Below the pieces are notes generated by a model. It was not told where the DNA came from, did no database searches, and was given only the letters and a program-made list of their open reading frames with translations. From CAWCUU01 sp963798855 (GTDB taxonomy: Bacteria; Gemmatimonadota; Gemmatimonadetes; Longimicrobiales; RSA9), in contig CAWCUU010000003.1 of the NCBI GenBank assembly GCA_963798855.1, positions 434,001-498,000 on the forward strand: a stretch of 64,000 nucleotides of DNA. Direction: 5' to 3'. The position numbers and the translations under genes were made by a program. This document shows positions 44,825 through 54,549 of this stretch, piece after piece (within the stretch, counting starts at the first letter, position 1; the number at the start of each line of letters is the position of its first letter).

Positions 44825-47086
44825 GAAGCCGAACAGCCGCGTCACCTTCAGCGCGACCGTCCGCTCCAGCACGTCGTGTAACGCCAGGTCGCGGCGTTCG
44901 ACCAGGACGAGGAACAGGTCGCTCAACGGCGCGTGGATGAAGTCGAGCCGAACGTTCGTCACCAGCTGGTCCGAGGCGCTGTTGTACTGAAGGAACGCAC
45001 TCGTGAAGAGCTTCCGCGAGAATGCGTAGACCACCCGCCCGCCTGCGACATCGGCGGTGAAGTCGCCCTCGCGGAGCCGCACGTCGTTGTGGTCGAGCGT
45101 GAGGTCGAAGGAGAGTTGTGGGCTGGCCCGCCAGAGCGCGCCGATCCCGAGCGACGCCTTCGTCCCGTCGTAAAACTGCCCGGCCGACGCGCTCAGCTTC
45201 CCCGACAGCGGTCGGGCGCCACTCGGCGTGTAGCTGGCCGTGATGTCGCGGAAGCCGTAGCGACCGGCGGGGAGCACGACATCCTCCGCGATCGGGAACG
45301 GAGCGTCGAGGCGCTCGAAGCGATCGGACATCTTGACCTCGACGGATCCTCCCGAAAGCAGCTGCCCGGCGAGCCCGAGGGTCATCTGCCGGCTGGCGAG
45401 CCCCCGATCCAGCGTGTAATCCCCCTCCGTGTACGGGTTCAGCTCGTAGAGCGGCCCGAGGTCCACGCGCGGATGAACGCCGACCGTGCCGTAATATTCG
45501 TGAACGCCGGCGCGACGCACGAACCCGACGGAAGGCGCGAAGCCGGCGTCCACGCTCTTCGCGAAGGCAGAGACGTCCCAGAGCGGGTCGCGCCAGCCAA
45601 TGGCCACGCGCCCCGCCCTGCCGGCGCGGCCATCGACGCCCGCGGTGCCGGCGAAATAGCTGTTGATGATCAGGTTGCGCAGCAGCGTGAGGTTGCCGTC
45701 GAAGCCCCAGCTGCGGCTGGACGCTCCGGAGCCGTCCGTCGCCGCACGATTGATGAAGATCGCGCCGACGTCGCTGCTCCCGAGCACGTTCCGGCGCAGC
45801 CGTGTGACGAGGAAGTTCTCGGGCGCGCTCGCGTCCGTGCTCTCCGTCTGCATGTCCAGCACGCCGACCTGCACGCCACGCGCATTCCCCGTGAGCCGGC
45901 CCCCTCCCACGATCGGGACGGGCCGACCCGCCTCCAGCCCGATCCGCCGCGAGTGGAAGAGCGTGAACTCCTCGAGCGAGGAGCCCGTCCGGTAGTTGCG
46001 CTCGGCGACGTCGCCGAAGGAGAAGACGCCGGAATTCTCGATGAAGAAGTCGCGTCGCTCTGGATAGAACAGCGAGAAGCGGGTCAGATTGACCTGCTCC
46101 TGGTCCACCTCGGTCTGCGAGAAGTCCGTGTTGTAGGTGCCGTCGAGCGTCAGCGTCGGGGTCACGCCCCATTTCAGGTCGAGCCCGGCGTCGAGGGAGC
46201 CGTCGTAGCGGAGGGCCGGACGCGCGAGCGTCGGCGTCGGCTCCCCGGGCGCTCCGCTCGTCCCCGCCTTGACGTAGGGCTTCAGCGTCAGGTTCCGTCC
46301 CTGGTGCAGGTCCCTGAGGCCCAGCAGAGTGCCACCGCGCGACATGCGATGGATGTGGTCGCGGCGATCCACGGGGGCCCAGTAGTCGTCCTCGTTCAGG
46401 CGCCGGATGCGCCGCAGCAGCTGCAACCCCCACGCCTGCTCCCCCGGCCGTCCCGGAAAGCGCAGCGTCGTCCAGGGGATCGCCATCTCGACGCTCCAGC
46501 CGGAGTCGGCGACCACGGTCTCGACGTGGATGACGCCTTCCCAGGCGAGGTTCAGGTCGCGGCTGTCGTCGAAGGTCTGGCCATCCTTCACGGCGCCACG
46601 CGGATTGACCAGGAACATGAAGGAGTTGCGACGATCCAGGTACGTGTCGAGCGTCACGCCGAACACGTCGCTGTCGTGCGTCTCGTAGTCCTGCTCGAGG
46701 CTCATCACCGTCACGGGGTGCGAGTCGTAGCAGAACGCGGCGATGTAGAGCGCGTCATCGCCGTAGAGCACGCGTACGACGGTTCGCTCGGACGCGGGGT
46801 AGCCGGTGCGCGGTAGCGCCTGGACGAATTCCGTGATCGGCTCCGCGGCCGCCCAATCGGCTTCGTCGAGGCGGCCGTCGATCGCGATGTCCCCTGTGCG
46901 TGCGGCCCGAGCGGCGTGCGCGACCGGGCGCGGGGCGTGCTCCGGATCGACCGGCATGCTGCCGGGGGCCGAGCCCCCGCCGTCGCTCGCGACGCCCTGC
47001 GCGAACAGAGGCTTCGCGACGCCACAGAGCAGCAGCGAGAGAGAGACGTACAGCGAGGACCGGAAGAACGGGATCGCTCGGATCAT
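44822..47086 (-). CDS. CBM9-like/DUF5916 outer-membrane protein
   Basis: 754 residues. Signal peptide, then a carbohydrate-binding module 9-like domain (about 60-240: IAIDGRLDEADWAAAEPI, VRVLYGDDALYIAAFCYD, VEMAIPWTTLRFPG). The DUF5916 barrel follows (ADLNDFSQTEVDQEQ-like region DFSQTEVDQEQVNLTRFSLF, YPERRDFFIENSGVFSF). It ends KVTRLFGF with a terminal Phe. Such proteins are abundant in Gemmatimonadota and Bacteroidota and may bind surface sugars or proteins. Its TAG stop is part of a dispersed repeat. Confidence 0.92.
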   Translation of the reverse strand: MIRAIPFFRSSLYVSLSLLLCGVAKPLFAQGVASDGGGSAPGSMPVDPEHAPRPVAHAARAARTGDIAIDGRLDEADWAAAEPITEFVQALPRTGYPASERTVVRVLYGDDALYIAAFCYDSHPVTVMSLEQDYETHDSDVFGVTLDTYLDRRNSFMFLVNPRGAVKDGQTFDDSRDLNLAWEGVIHVETVVADSGWSVEMAIPWTTLRFPGRPGEQAWGLQLLRRIRRLNEDDYWAPVDRRDHIHRMSRGGTLLGLRDLHQGRNLTLKPYVKAGTSGAPGEPTPTLARPALRYDGSLDAGLDLKWGVTPTLTLDGTYNTDFSQTEVDQEQVNLTRFSLFYPERRDFFIENSGVFSFGDVAERNYRTGSSLEEFTLFHSRRIGLEAGRPVPIVGGGRLTGNARGVQVGVLDMQTESTDASAPENFLVTRLRRNVLGSSDVGAIFINRAATDGSGASSRSWGFDGNLTLLRNLIINSYFAGTAGVDGRAGRAGRVAIGWRDPLWDVSAFAKSVDAGFAPSVGFVRRAGVHEYYGTVGVHPRVDLGPLYELNPYTEGDYTLDRGLASRQMTLGLAGQLLSGGSVEVKMSDRFERLDAPFPIAEDVVLPAGRYGFRDITASYTPSGARPLSGKLSASAGQFYDGTKASLGIGALWRASPQLSFDLTLDHNDVRLREGDFTADVAGGRVVYAFSRKLFTSAFLQYNSASDQLVTNVRLDFIHAPLSDLFLVLVERRDLALHDVLERTVALKVTRLFGF

Positions 47087-47309
47087 GCGCTCGCCGCAAT
47101 GGAATGAACCGGGACGACGACCAATCTAGCGCGGATCGGGGAGCTTGCCCACACCCCACGGCGCCGGCGATCCAGCGCCGCGGCGAAGCCCCGATGAAAG
47201 CCCTCGACCCGCGCACCGCTCGAAGGCGGTATCCGCTCGGCGCGTTGCGCAGTACATTCGCTCTGCGCGGCGACCCTGCCGCCCCACCCCCAACAGCCGC
47301 GGAGGAGCC

Positions 47310-48056
47310 ATGGAGCAGCCCGCAGCCACGACGGCGGAGACTCCCGAAACGAAGAGTCGCATCGACGACTACGTCGACATCTTCTTCTCCCCCTCCTCGG
47401 TCTTCGAACGTCGCACGGGAAAGGAGTGGGTCCAGCCGCTGCTGGTGCTCATCGGCGTATCGATCGTGCTCTACTTCGCGCTGCTGCCGGCCAACACGAT
47501 CGCCATGCGCACCATGATGGAGGCGCGGCTTTCGCAGGCGGGCGCGCAGGCCGCCGATGCCGCCAGGGCGATGCAGCGCGCGAACTCGGTCATGCGGTGG
47601 GTGAACGTCGTGTTCGTGCCGGTCGTGCTCGCGCTTACGATCGCGCTGTTCGCGGCGGCGCTCTGGATCATCGGCAGATTGTTCGACATCCGACTGCCCT
47701 ACCGGGACACCTTCCTGGTCGCGACGTTCGCGCACTTCATCGCGATTCCCGAAGCCGTGGCGCGTGGCATCTCGCTGATCCTGTCGAACCGGGACGGCAC
47801 CGTCAGCATGGTGCGCGACACCTCGTTCGGAGTGCTCCGCTTCGTGCAGGCGGACTCGCCCGTGGTGCGGGCGCTGCTCGCCCGATTCGACGTCTTCCCC
47901 GTGTGGGAGGCCGTGCTCTGGGCGATCGGCTTGGCCGTGCTCGCGAAGGTGCCGCGCGGACGCGCGCTCACGGCGGCGCTGGTGCTGTGGTTGCTGGTCG
48001 CGCTGCCGGGCATGGTGATTCGGATGGTCTCGCCCGGAGCGGCTGCCGGAATGTAG
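47310..48056 (+). CDS. Yip1-family-like membrane protein
   Basis: 248 residues. A cytoplasmic N-terminus with DDYVDIFFSPSSVFERRTGKEW is followed by about five membrane spans, among them LLVLIGVSIVLYFALLP and FVPVVLALTIALFAAALWII. The VFERR-x-W start and the following helices fit the bacterial Yip1 family. Start ATG 47310 behind GGAGGAG. Monocistronic and divergent from the CBM9 protein gene. Confidence 0.82.
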   Translation: MEQPAATTAETPETKSRIDDYVDIFFSPSSVFERRTGKEWVQPLLVLIGVSIVLYFALLPANTIAMRTMMEARLSQAGAQAADAARAMQRANSVMRWVNVVFVPVVLALTIALFAAALWIIGRLFDIRLPYRDTFLVATFAHFIAIPEAVARGISLILSNRDGTVSMVRDTSFGVLRFVQADSPVVRALLARFDVFPVWEAVLWAIGLAVLAKVPRGRALTAALVLWLLVALPGMVIRMVSPGAAAGM

Positions 48057-48061
48057 GCTGT

Positions 48062-48091
48062 GAGCGCGGGCGGCACGCGCTGCCCGCGCTC
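48062..48091. terminator. Hairpin between convergent Yip1-like and carB genes
   Basis: Perfect 10-bp stem GAGCGCGGGC/GCCCGCGCTC, 10-base loop; its right arm includes part of the carB stop. No T-run, so it may only slow polymerase from either side. Confidence 0.45.
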
Positions 48092-51000
48092 AGCCCACGC
48101 GCAGAACGGCGGGGCCGCCCGCGGCCGCGTAGCGCTCCTGCAGGCTGGTGACGGTGCGGCGGCGCGAGCGCAGGGCGATCACCGCGTCACAGGCGGCCGA
48201 GGCGGCGGAAAGCGTCGTGCAGTAGGGAGTGTGGTGCGCGATCGCCGCGCGGCGCATAGCGTAGTCATCGAGCTGGCTCTTCTTGCCGAGCGGCGTGTTG
48301 ATGAGCAGGTCGATCTCGCCGCTGATGATCGCGTCCACGAGGTGCGGACGCCCCTCCCCCACCTTGAAGATCCGATCCGCAGGCACGCCGCGGGCTCGCA
48401 GGTAGCGATGGGTCCCGTCGGTCGCCAGGATCCTGAAGCCGAGGTCGTGGAAGCGCCGCACGATCGGCGTGATGTTCGGTTTGTCGCGGTCGTTCACCGT
48501 GACCACGACGACGCCGCCCGTCGGCAGCGATCCGGCCGCCGAAATCTGCGCCTTGGCGAACGCCATCCCGAACGAGTCGTCGAAGCCCATGACCTCGCCG
48601 GTGGAGCGCATCTCGGGACCGAGGATCACGTCGACATCGAACTTGTTGAACGGGAAGACGGCCTCCTTCACGGCGACGCCGGCCGGAACGCGCAGGTCCT
48701 CCGTCAGCCCGACCTGTGCGAGCGTCTTTCCGGCCATGACGCTCGCCGCGAGGCGGGCGAGCGGGATGCCGGTCGCCTTCGACACGAACGGCACGGTGCG
48801 CGACGCGCGCGGATTCACCTCCAGCACGTAGACGACGCCGTCCCGGATCGCGTACTGCACGTTGATGAGGCCGACCACGTCGAGCTCCTTCGCGAACTGC
48901 CGGGTCAGCCGCCGGATCTCGGAGACCTCGTGGTCCTTCAGCAGGTAGGGCGGCAGCACGCACGCGGAGTCGCCCGAGTGCACGCCGGCGTCCTCGATGT
49001 GCTGCATCACCCCGGCGATCACGACGCTCTCGCCGTCGGCGATCGCGTCGACGTCCGCCTCGAACGCGTCCTCAATGAAGCGATCGATCAGAACGGGCCG
49101 CTCGGGGGAAGCGTGAACGGCGCGCTCGAAGTACTCGCGCAACGAAGCCTCGTCGTAAACGATCTCCATCGCCCGACCACCGAGCACGTAGGAGGGACGC
49201 ACCAGCACCGGGTAGCCGACCTCCGTCGCGACGGATACGGCCTGCTCGTAGTGGGTCGCGATGCCGTTCGCGGGAACGGTCGCGCCGATCTTCCGGCACA
49301 GCGCCGCGAAGCGGTCGCGGTCCTCGGCGCGATCGATCGCGTCCACGGTCGTCCCGAGGATCGGCACGCCGAGGCTCGCCAGCGGCTCGGCCAGCTTCAG
49401 CGGCGTCTGCCCGCCGAGCTGCACGATCACGCCGACCGGCCGCTCGCGCTGAACGATCTCCAGCACGTCCTCCAAGGTCAGCGGCTCGAAGTACAGCTTG
49501 TCCGCCATGTCGAAGTCGGTCGAGACCGTCTCCGGATTCGAGTTGACCATGATCGTCTCGAACCCGTCCCGCTTCAGCGCCAGAACGGCCTGCACGCAGC
49601 AGTAGTCGAACTCGATTCCCTGCCCGATGCGGTTCGGCCCGCTGCCGAGGATCACCACCTTCGGCCGATCCGTGCGCTCCGACTCCGACTCGTCCTCGTA
49701 GGAGGAGTACAGATACGGCGTCGCGGAGGGGAACTCGCCGGAGCAGGTGTCCACGACGTGGTAGCTCGGGCGCACGCCGAGCGCCTGGCGATGCTCGCGC
49801 ATCTCGCGCTCCGAAACGCCCCGCAGGTCCGCCATCTGCCGGTCTGAGAAGCCGAGGCGTTTCATGCGACGGATGGCGGAGGAGTCGAGGGCATCGACAG
49901 CGGCGCCGAACCAGCGCTCCGCCTCCACCAGCTCAGCCAGCTGCGCCAGGAACCACGGATCGATGTGGGTCAGCTCGTGGATCTCGGAGATGGCGAGGCC
50001 GGCGGAGAGCGCGCGCTTGATCTGGAACGGACGCTCCGCGGTCGGCCGACGCAGCGCCGAGCGCAGCGTGTCGAGCTCCTCATCCGGGAGACCATCGTCG
50101 GAGGGGCGACGACCCAGCACCCAGCCTTCGCGGTCGGCCTCCAGCCCGCGCAGCCCCTTCTGCCACGCCTGCTTGAACGTGCGACCGATCGCCATGACCT
50201 CGCCGACCGCCTTCATCTGCACGCCGAGCGTGCGCTCCGCCGTCGGGAACTTCTCGAACGCGAAACGAGGGAACTTGCAGACGACGTAGTCGAGCACCGG
50301 CTCGAAGGAAGCGGGCGTGGTCTTCGTGATGTCGTTGGGCAGCTCGTCGAGTCGGTAGCCGACGGCGAGCTTCGCGCCGATGCGCGCGATCGGGAAGCCC
50401 GTCGCCTTCGACGCCAGCGCGGAGGAGCGGGAGACGCGCGGGTTCATCTCGATGACGAGCATCTCGCCATCGACGGGACTGAGCGCGAACTGGATGTTGC
50501 AGCCGCCCGCCTCCACCCCGATCTCGCGGATGATCGCGATGGCGGCGTCGCGCATCTCCTGGTACTCGACGTCGGAGAGCGTCTGCGCGGGCGCGACCGT
50601 GATCGAGTCGCCGGTATGCACCCCCATCGCGTCCACGTTCTCAATGGAGCACACGATCACGACGTTGTCCATGCCGTCGCGCATCACCTCGAGCTCGAAC
50701 TCCTTCCAGCCGATCACGGAGCGGTCGATCAGCACTTCACCGATCGGCGAGAGATCCAGCCCCTTCCGCACCGCCTCCTGGAACTCCTCCAGGTTGTAAG
50801 CGATCCCGCCGCCGGTCCCGCCCAGCGTGAACGACGGCCGGATGATCGCAGGGTAGCCGATGTCGTCGATGATGCCGAGCGCGTCATCCACCGAGTGAGC
50901 GAAGCCGCCGTGCGGCACGCGCAACCCGATCTTCGCCATCGCGGCGGCGAACTCCTCCCGGTCCTCCGCCTTCCGGATCGCCGTGGCGTCGGCGCCGATG

Positions 51001-51341
51001 AGCTCCACGCCGTAGCGGTCGAGAACGCCCGCGTCGTAGAGCTCGAGCGCCACGTTCAGCGCCGTCTGTCCGCCCATGGTGGGGAGGATCGCGTCGGGTC
51101 GCTCCTTGTCGATGATCCGCTCGACCCACTCCGCCGTGATCGGCTCGATATAGGTCGCGTCCGCCAGATCGGGGTCCGTCATGATCGTGGCGGGGTTGCT
51201 GTTCACGAGCACGACCCGATAGCCCTCTTCCTTCAGCGCGCGGATCGCCTGTGTGCCGGAATAGTCGAACTCGCACGCCTGCCCGATGACGATCGGGCCG
51301 GAGCCGATCAGGAGAATGGAGTGCAGGTCGTTACGCCGCAT
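48090..51341 (-). CDS. carB: Carbamoyl-phosphate synthase large subunit
   Basis: 1083 residues, full length. It makes carbamoyl phosphate from bicarbonate, ammonia (from CarA) and two ATP, for arginine and pyrimidines. Two homologous ATP-grasp halves: the first opens ILLIGSGPIVIGQACEFDYSG with NSNPATIMTD, the second VVILGSGPNRIGQGIEFDYCC with NSNPETVSTDF. EMNPRVSRSSALASKATG and EVNPRASRTVPFVSKATG mark the two ATP sites. The C-terminal regulatory domain is present. carA is not in the window. It lies near argHG, consistent with arginine supply. Confidence 0.98.
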   Translation of the reverse strand: MRRNDLHSILLIGSGPIVIGQACEFDYSGTQAIRALKEEGYRVVLVNSNPATIMTDPDLADATYIEPITAEWVERIIDKERPDAILPTMGGQTALNVALELYDAGVLDRYGVELIGADATAIRKAEDREEFAAAMAKIGLRVPHGGFAHSVDDALGIIDDIGYPAIIRPSFTLGGTGGGIAYNLEEFQEAVRKGLDLSPIGEVLIDRSVIGWKEFELEVMRDGMDNVVIVCSIENVDAMGVHTGDSITVAPAQTLSDVEYQEMRDAAIAIIREIGVEAGGCNIQFALSPVDGEMLVIEMNPRVSRSSALASKATGFPIARIGAKLAVGYRLDELPNDITKTTPASFEPVLDYVVCKFPRFAFEKFPTAERTLGVQMKAVGEVMAIGRTFKQAWQKGLRGLEADREGWVLGRRPSDDGLPDEELDTLRSALRRPTAERPFQIKRALSAGLAISEIHELTHIDPWFLAQLAELVEAERWFGAAVDALDSSAIRRMKRLGFSDRQMADLRGVSEREMREHRQALGVRPSYHVVDTCSGEFPSATPYLYSSYEDESESERTDRPKVVILGSGPNRIGQGIEFDYCCVQAVLALKRDGFETIMVNSNPETVSTDFDMADKLYFEPLTLEDVLEIVQRERPVGVIVQLGGQTPLKLAEPLASLGVPILGTTVDAIDRAEDRDRFAALCRKIGATVPANGIATHYEQAVSVATEVGYPVLVRPSYVLGGRAMEIVYDEASLREYFERAVHASPERPVLIDRFIEDAFEADVDAIADGESVVIAGVMQHIEDAGVHSGDSACVLPPYLLKDHEVSEIRRLTRQFAKELDVVGLINVQYAIRDGVVYVLEVNPRASRTVPFVSKATGIPLARLAASVMAGKTLAQVGLTEDLRVPAGVAVKEAVFPFNKFDVDVILGPEMRSTGEVMGFDDSFGMAFAKAQISAAGSLPTGGVVVVTVNDRDKPNITPIVRRFHDLGFRILATDGTHRYLRARGVPADRIFKVGEGRPHLVDAIISGEIDLLINTPLGKKSQLDDYAMRRAAIAHHTPYCTTLSAASAACDAVIALRSRRRTVTSLQERYAAAGGPAVLRVG

Positions 51342-51428
51342 GAGGGCTAGGGCTAGGGCTAGGGCGAGGGCTAGGAGGAGCCAGGGTCAGGGAAAGGGTC
51401 AGGATCAGCAGGGTCAGGGTCAGGGTCG
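51342..51428. repeat. Hexamer-like tandem repeats upstream of carB
   Basis: Two short arrays: GGCTAG-type repeats next to the carB start (about 51346-51375) and GGTCAG-type repeats (about 51384-51428). The second runs into the stop of the small upstream gene. Confidence 0.8.
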
Positions 51429-51554
51429 GGACTCCGTGTCGAGCTCGGCCTGTTTCGCCGCCTCGCGGCGCATGGCCAGCCAGAGGATCAGCGCGAAGCC
51501 GCCCCAGACGATCCCGGCAACGACCACGAACGTGACGATTGCGGCTTCGTTCAT
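51420..51554 (-). CDS. Single-span small membrane protein (MetS-like)
   Basis: 44 residues with one membrane helix (AIVTFVVVAGIVWGGFALIL) followed by a basic, then acidic tail. Size and VWGG motif resemble MetS, the small subunit of NSS methionine/alanine transporters, but no transporter is adjacent. ATG 51554 follows GGGAGGGAAGGG. Its last codons and stop come from the tandem repeat. It could be an unrelated one-helix protein. Confidence 0.6.
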   Translation of the reverse strand: MNEAAIVTFVVVAGIVWGGFALILWLAMRREAAKQAELDTESRP

Positions 51555-51630
51555 CCCTTCCCTCCCGGCTCGACTCCGTGGCCGGCAAGGTCGCGGAAGG
51601 GGGGATCAGGGGCAAGGGGCGTGCAATGCC

Positions 51631-53061
51631 TCAGCGGAGACGACGCCGTGCCTCTGCCAGCTGCGCCTCCACCGCCGCTCGAGCCGTGCCGCCCGGCACG
51701 CCGCGAGCCTCGACCGAGGCCGCGGCGCTCAGTGGCGGCGGATCCGCCCCCAGCGTCGGATGCGCGCCGCCGAGGTCGTCCGGACCGAGCTCCGCGAGCG
51801 TGACGCCTCGCCGCTCGGCCTCGCGCACGAGACGCCCCACGATGCCGTGCGCCTCCCGGAACGGCACGCCCCTGCGGGCCAGCTCATCGGCCAGGTCGGT
51901 CGCCAGCAGGGACGCGTCCGCCGCTGCCGCCGCGAGCGCGTCTGCCCGCCACTCCAGCCCCGTCACCGTCTCGCGCATCGCCGGAAGCAGCACCATCAGA
52001 TCATCGAAGCTCCGGAAGAGCAGCGCCTTGTCCTCCTGCAGGTCTTTCTGGTAGCCGGTCGGCAGCCCCTTCAGCAGCGCGAGGATCGCCGCGACGTCGC
52101 CGCACATGCGCGCCGCCTTGCCACGCGCGAGCTCGAGCCCGTCCGGGTTCCGCTTCTGCGGCATGAGGGAGCTCCCCGTCGTGTACGCCTCCGGCAGCCG
52201 CACGAAGCCGAACTCGTCCGAGGAAAAGAGGATCAGGTCCTCGGCAAGGCGCGACAGGTGGACGGCGAGGAGCGACCCCGCGAAGACCAGCTCCGCGACC
52301 CAATCGCGGTCACCGACGGCGTCCATCGAGTTCGGCGAGATCGTGAGGAAGCCGAGTCGCCGCTTCAGCAGCTCGCGGTCGACCGGGAATCCGGAGCCCG
52401 CGATCGCGCCGGAGCCCAGGGGCAGCACGGCGACGCGCTCGAGCGCCTGACGCAGGCGCTCGCGGTCGCGGTCCAGCGCCCAGAGGTGCGCCATCGCCCA
52501 GTGAGCCACGCGAACGGGCTGCGCCCGGCGCACGTGCGTGTAGGCAGGCATCAACAGGTCGAGCGTCGCCTCGGCCTGCGCGAGCAGCGCGCGCTGCACG
52601 CCCGCGACCTCATCGGCGAGTGCGGCACCCCGCCGCAGCGCCCAAAGGCGGGTGTCCGTGGCGACCTGGTCGTTGCGGGAGCGGCCCGTGTGCAGCTTGC
52701 CGGCCAGATCGCCGATCTCGTCGTACAGCAGGCGCTCCACGAGGGAATGGATGTCCTCGTCCAGGGCGCCGTCAGCCGCCCCGGACGCGATCCGCTCGGC
52801 CACTGCTGCCAGCCCGACGTCGAGTCGCCTCGCCTCTTCCGCCGAGACCACGTCCGCAGCCGCGAGCGCGGCCGCCCATGCACGGCTCGCCTCAATGTCC
52901 TCCCGCCACAGCCGAACGTCCAGCGGGAGCGAACGGTTCAGGTCATCCAGCGTAGCGGCCGGCGCGCCGCCGAAGCGGCCACCCCACAGTCGGCGCGGCG
53001 CAGCCACGCCGGGCGGCTCTTCCTCCGGCTTAGACCGCCCCGGCGCCTGCTCCTTCGTCAC
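51631..53061 (-). CDS. argH: Argininosuccinate lyase
   Basis: 476 residues with GTG start overlapping the argG stop (GTGA). It splits argininosuccinate into arginine and fumarate. Family features: RLWGGRFGGAPAATLDDLN near the start, HTGRSRNDQVATD (substrate His), and the fumarase/lyase signature GSSLMPQKRNPD with the mobile catalytic Ser loop. The first 22 residues form a charged extension absent from E. coli ArgH. Translationally coupled to argG. Confidence 0.97.
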   Translation of the reverse strand: MTKEQAPGRSKPEEEPPGVAAPRRLWGGRFGGAPAATLDDLNRSLPLDVRLWREDIEASRAWAAALAAADVVSAEEARRLDVGLAAVAERIASGAADGALDEDIHSLVERLLYDEIGDLAGKLHTGRSRNDQVATDTRLWALRRGAALADEVAGVQRALLAQAEATLDLLMPAYTHVRRAQPVRVAHWAMAHLWALDRDRERLRQALERVAVLPLGSGAIAGSGFPVDRELLKRRLGFLTISPNSMDAVGDRDWVAELVFAGSLLAVHLSRLAEDLILFSSDEFGFVRLPEAYTTGSSLMPQKRNPDGLELARGKAARMCGDVAAILALLKGLPTGYQKDLQEDKALLFRSFDDLMVLLPAMRETVTGLEWRADALAAAAADASLLATDLADELARRGVPFREAHGIVGRLVREAERRGVTLAELGPDDLGGAHPTLGADPPPLSAAASVEARGVPGGTARAAVEAQLAEARRRLR

Positions 53062-54431
53062 GAAGGCAGCTCGGCTTCCAGCGCCTCGGCGCCCGCACCG
53101 TTCGCGTAGCCTTTCACCGCGTTCCACGCGCTGCGCGTGGGCACCGGCCGGGCGCCGTTGCCGTTGCGGCGCCCGTTCGACGGCCTCGTGGCGTTCTGCC
53201 GCGGGGCCGGCGGCGCAGACCGCAGCGGGAAACCGGCTGCACCACGCCGCCGCGCCTCCACCCGCGTCGGCAGCGAGAAGAGCCTGATGAAGCCGGCCGC
53301 GTCCGCGTGATCGTACGCGCCCTCGTCGCCGAAGGACGCCAACGCCCGGTCGTAGAGCGACGTCGCGCTTCGCCGCCCCGCGACCGTTACCGATCCCTTG
53401 TACAGCTTCAGGCGCACCACCCCGTTCACCTGCTCCTGGGTCCGGTCCACGAGCGCATCGAGCGCCTCGCGCTCTGTCGACCACCACCGGCCCTCGTAGA
53501 CCAGGTCCGCGTAACGGGACGCGAGGTCATCCTTCAACGCGAGCGTGCGACGGTCCAGGACCAACTGCTCGAGCTCGCGGTGCGCCGTGTACAGCAACGT
53601 GCCACCCGGCGTCTCGTAGATCCCACGCGACTTCATCCCTACGAGCCGATCCTCCACCACGTCCGCCCGGCCCACGCCGTGCTCCCCCGCAACCCCGTTC
53701 AGCACCTCCAGCAGAGCCAGCGGCCCCAGTGATTCCCCGTCCACCGACGCGGGATAGCCCTGCTCGAAGCCGATCTCGACGTAGAGCGGCCGGTCCGGCG
53801 CCGACTCCGGCGATGATGTCACCAGGAAGAGATCCTCCTGCGGCTCGTACCACGGGTCCTCGAGCGGGCCCCCCTCGTGCGAGACGTGCCACAGGTTTCG
53901 GTCGCGCGAGAAGATCTTCTCCTTCGTTGCGGCCACCTCAATGCCGCGCGCCGCCGCATAGTCGATCGCCTGCTCGCGCGAATGGATCTCCCACTCCCGC
54001 CACGGCGCGATCACCTCCAGATCCGGCGCGAACGCCGCATAGCCGAGCTCGAAGCGCACCTGGTCGTTGCCCTTCCCGGTGCACCCGTGCGCCACCGCCT
54101 GCGCCCCGATCTTCAACGCATACTCCGCCTGCGCCCGCGCGATGATCGGTCGCGCCATCGACGTGCCGAGGAGATAGGTGCGCGAGTATATGGCCCCCGC
54201 CCGCAGCGTCGGCCAGATCGCCTCCCGCACAAACGCCTCGCGGAGATCCTCGACCACGCACGCACGCGCGCCCTGTCGCAGGGCCTTCGCCTCCAGACCC
54301 GTCAGCTCCTCCGCCTGCCCGACATCGGCCGCCATGCAGACGACCTCCGCACCGTATTTCTCCTTGAGCCACGGCACGATGATCGAGGTATCGAGTCCGC
54401 CGGAGTAGGCGAGGACGATGGTATAGGGCAT
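53058..54431 (-). CDS. argG: Argininosuccinate synthase with long C-terminal extension
   Basis: 457 residues, about 55 more than usual. It joins citrulline and aspartate using ATP. Motifs: P-loop-like LAYSGGLDTS at residues 8-17, GCTGKGNDQVRFELG and the YTAHRELEQLVLDRRT region. The added tail after about residue 390 is Arg/Asn/Ala-rich and low-complexity (PSNGRRNGNGARP), then ends in a short helix. Start ATG 54431, where the synthase domain begins. A good promoter and possible ArgR site lie upstream. Confidence 0.96.
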   Translation of the reverse strand: MPYTIVLAYSGGLDTSIIVPWLKEKYGAEVVCMAADVGQAEELTGLEAKALRQGARACVVEDLREAFVREAIWPTLRAGAIYSRTYLLGTSMARPIIARAQAEYALKIGAQAVAHGCTGKGNDQVRFELGYAAFAPDLEVIAPWREWEIHSREQAIDYAAARGIEVAATKEKIFSRDRNLWHVSHEGGPLEDPWYEPQEDLFLVTSSPESAPDRPLYVEIGFEQGYPASVDGESLGPLALLEVLNGVAGEHGVGRADVVEDRLVGMKSRGIYETPGGTLLYTAHRELEQLVLDRRTLALKDDLASRYADLVYEGRWWSTEREALDALVDRTQEQVNGVVRLKLYKGSVTVAGRRSATSLYDRALASFGDEGAYDHADAAGFIRLFSLPTRVEARRRGAAGFPLRSAPPAPRQNATRPSNGRRNGNGARPVPTRSAWNAVKGYANGAGAEALEAELPS

Positions 54432-54470
54432 GGTAACGGCTCCGGGATTCGCATGATCTATACGTATTTC

Positions 54471-54485
54471 GCGCATATTTATACA
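54471..54485. promoter_or_regulatory. Candidate ARG box
   Basis: On the minus strand TGTATAAATATGCGC, an imperfect match to the ArgR half-sites TGAAT/ATTCA (about 7 of 10), overlapping the argGH -10. argR lies just upstream in the cluster. Confidence 0.35.
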
Positions 54486-54506
54486 CTAGTTCGACCGGTG
54501 CGTCAA
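54478..54506 (-). promoter_or_regulatory. argGH promoter
   Basis: TTGACG, exactly 17 bases, then TATAAA on the minus strand, ending 46 nt before the argG start. This is the best sigma-70-type promoter match in the window. Confidence 0.7.
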
Positions 54507-54549
54507 TGGCGGGGCTCACCGGAAAGGGGGAGGTGGGAAGGGGAAAGCG

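Noticed and set aside
51342..51428. Telomere-like or CRISPR repeat
   Set aside because: The arrays are short imperfect hexamers without spacers inside a normal gene cluster.
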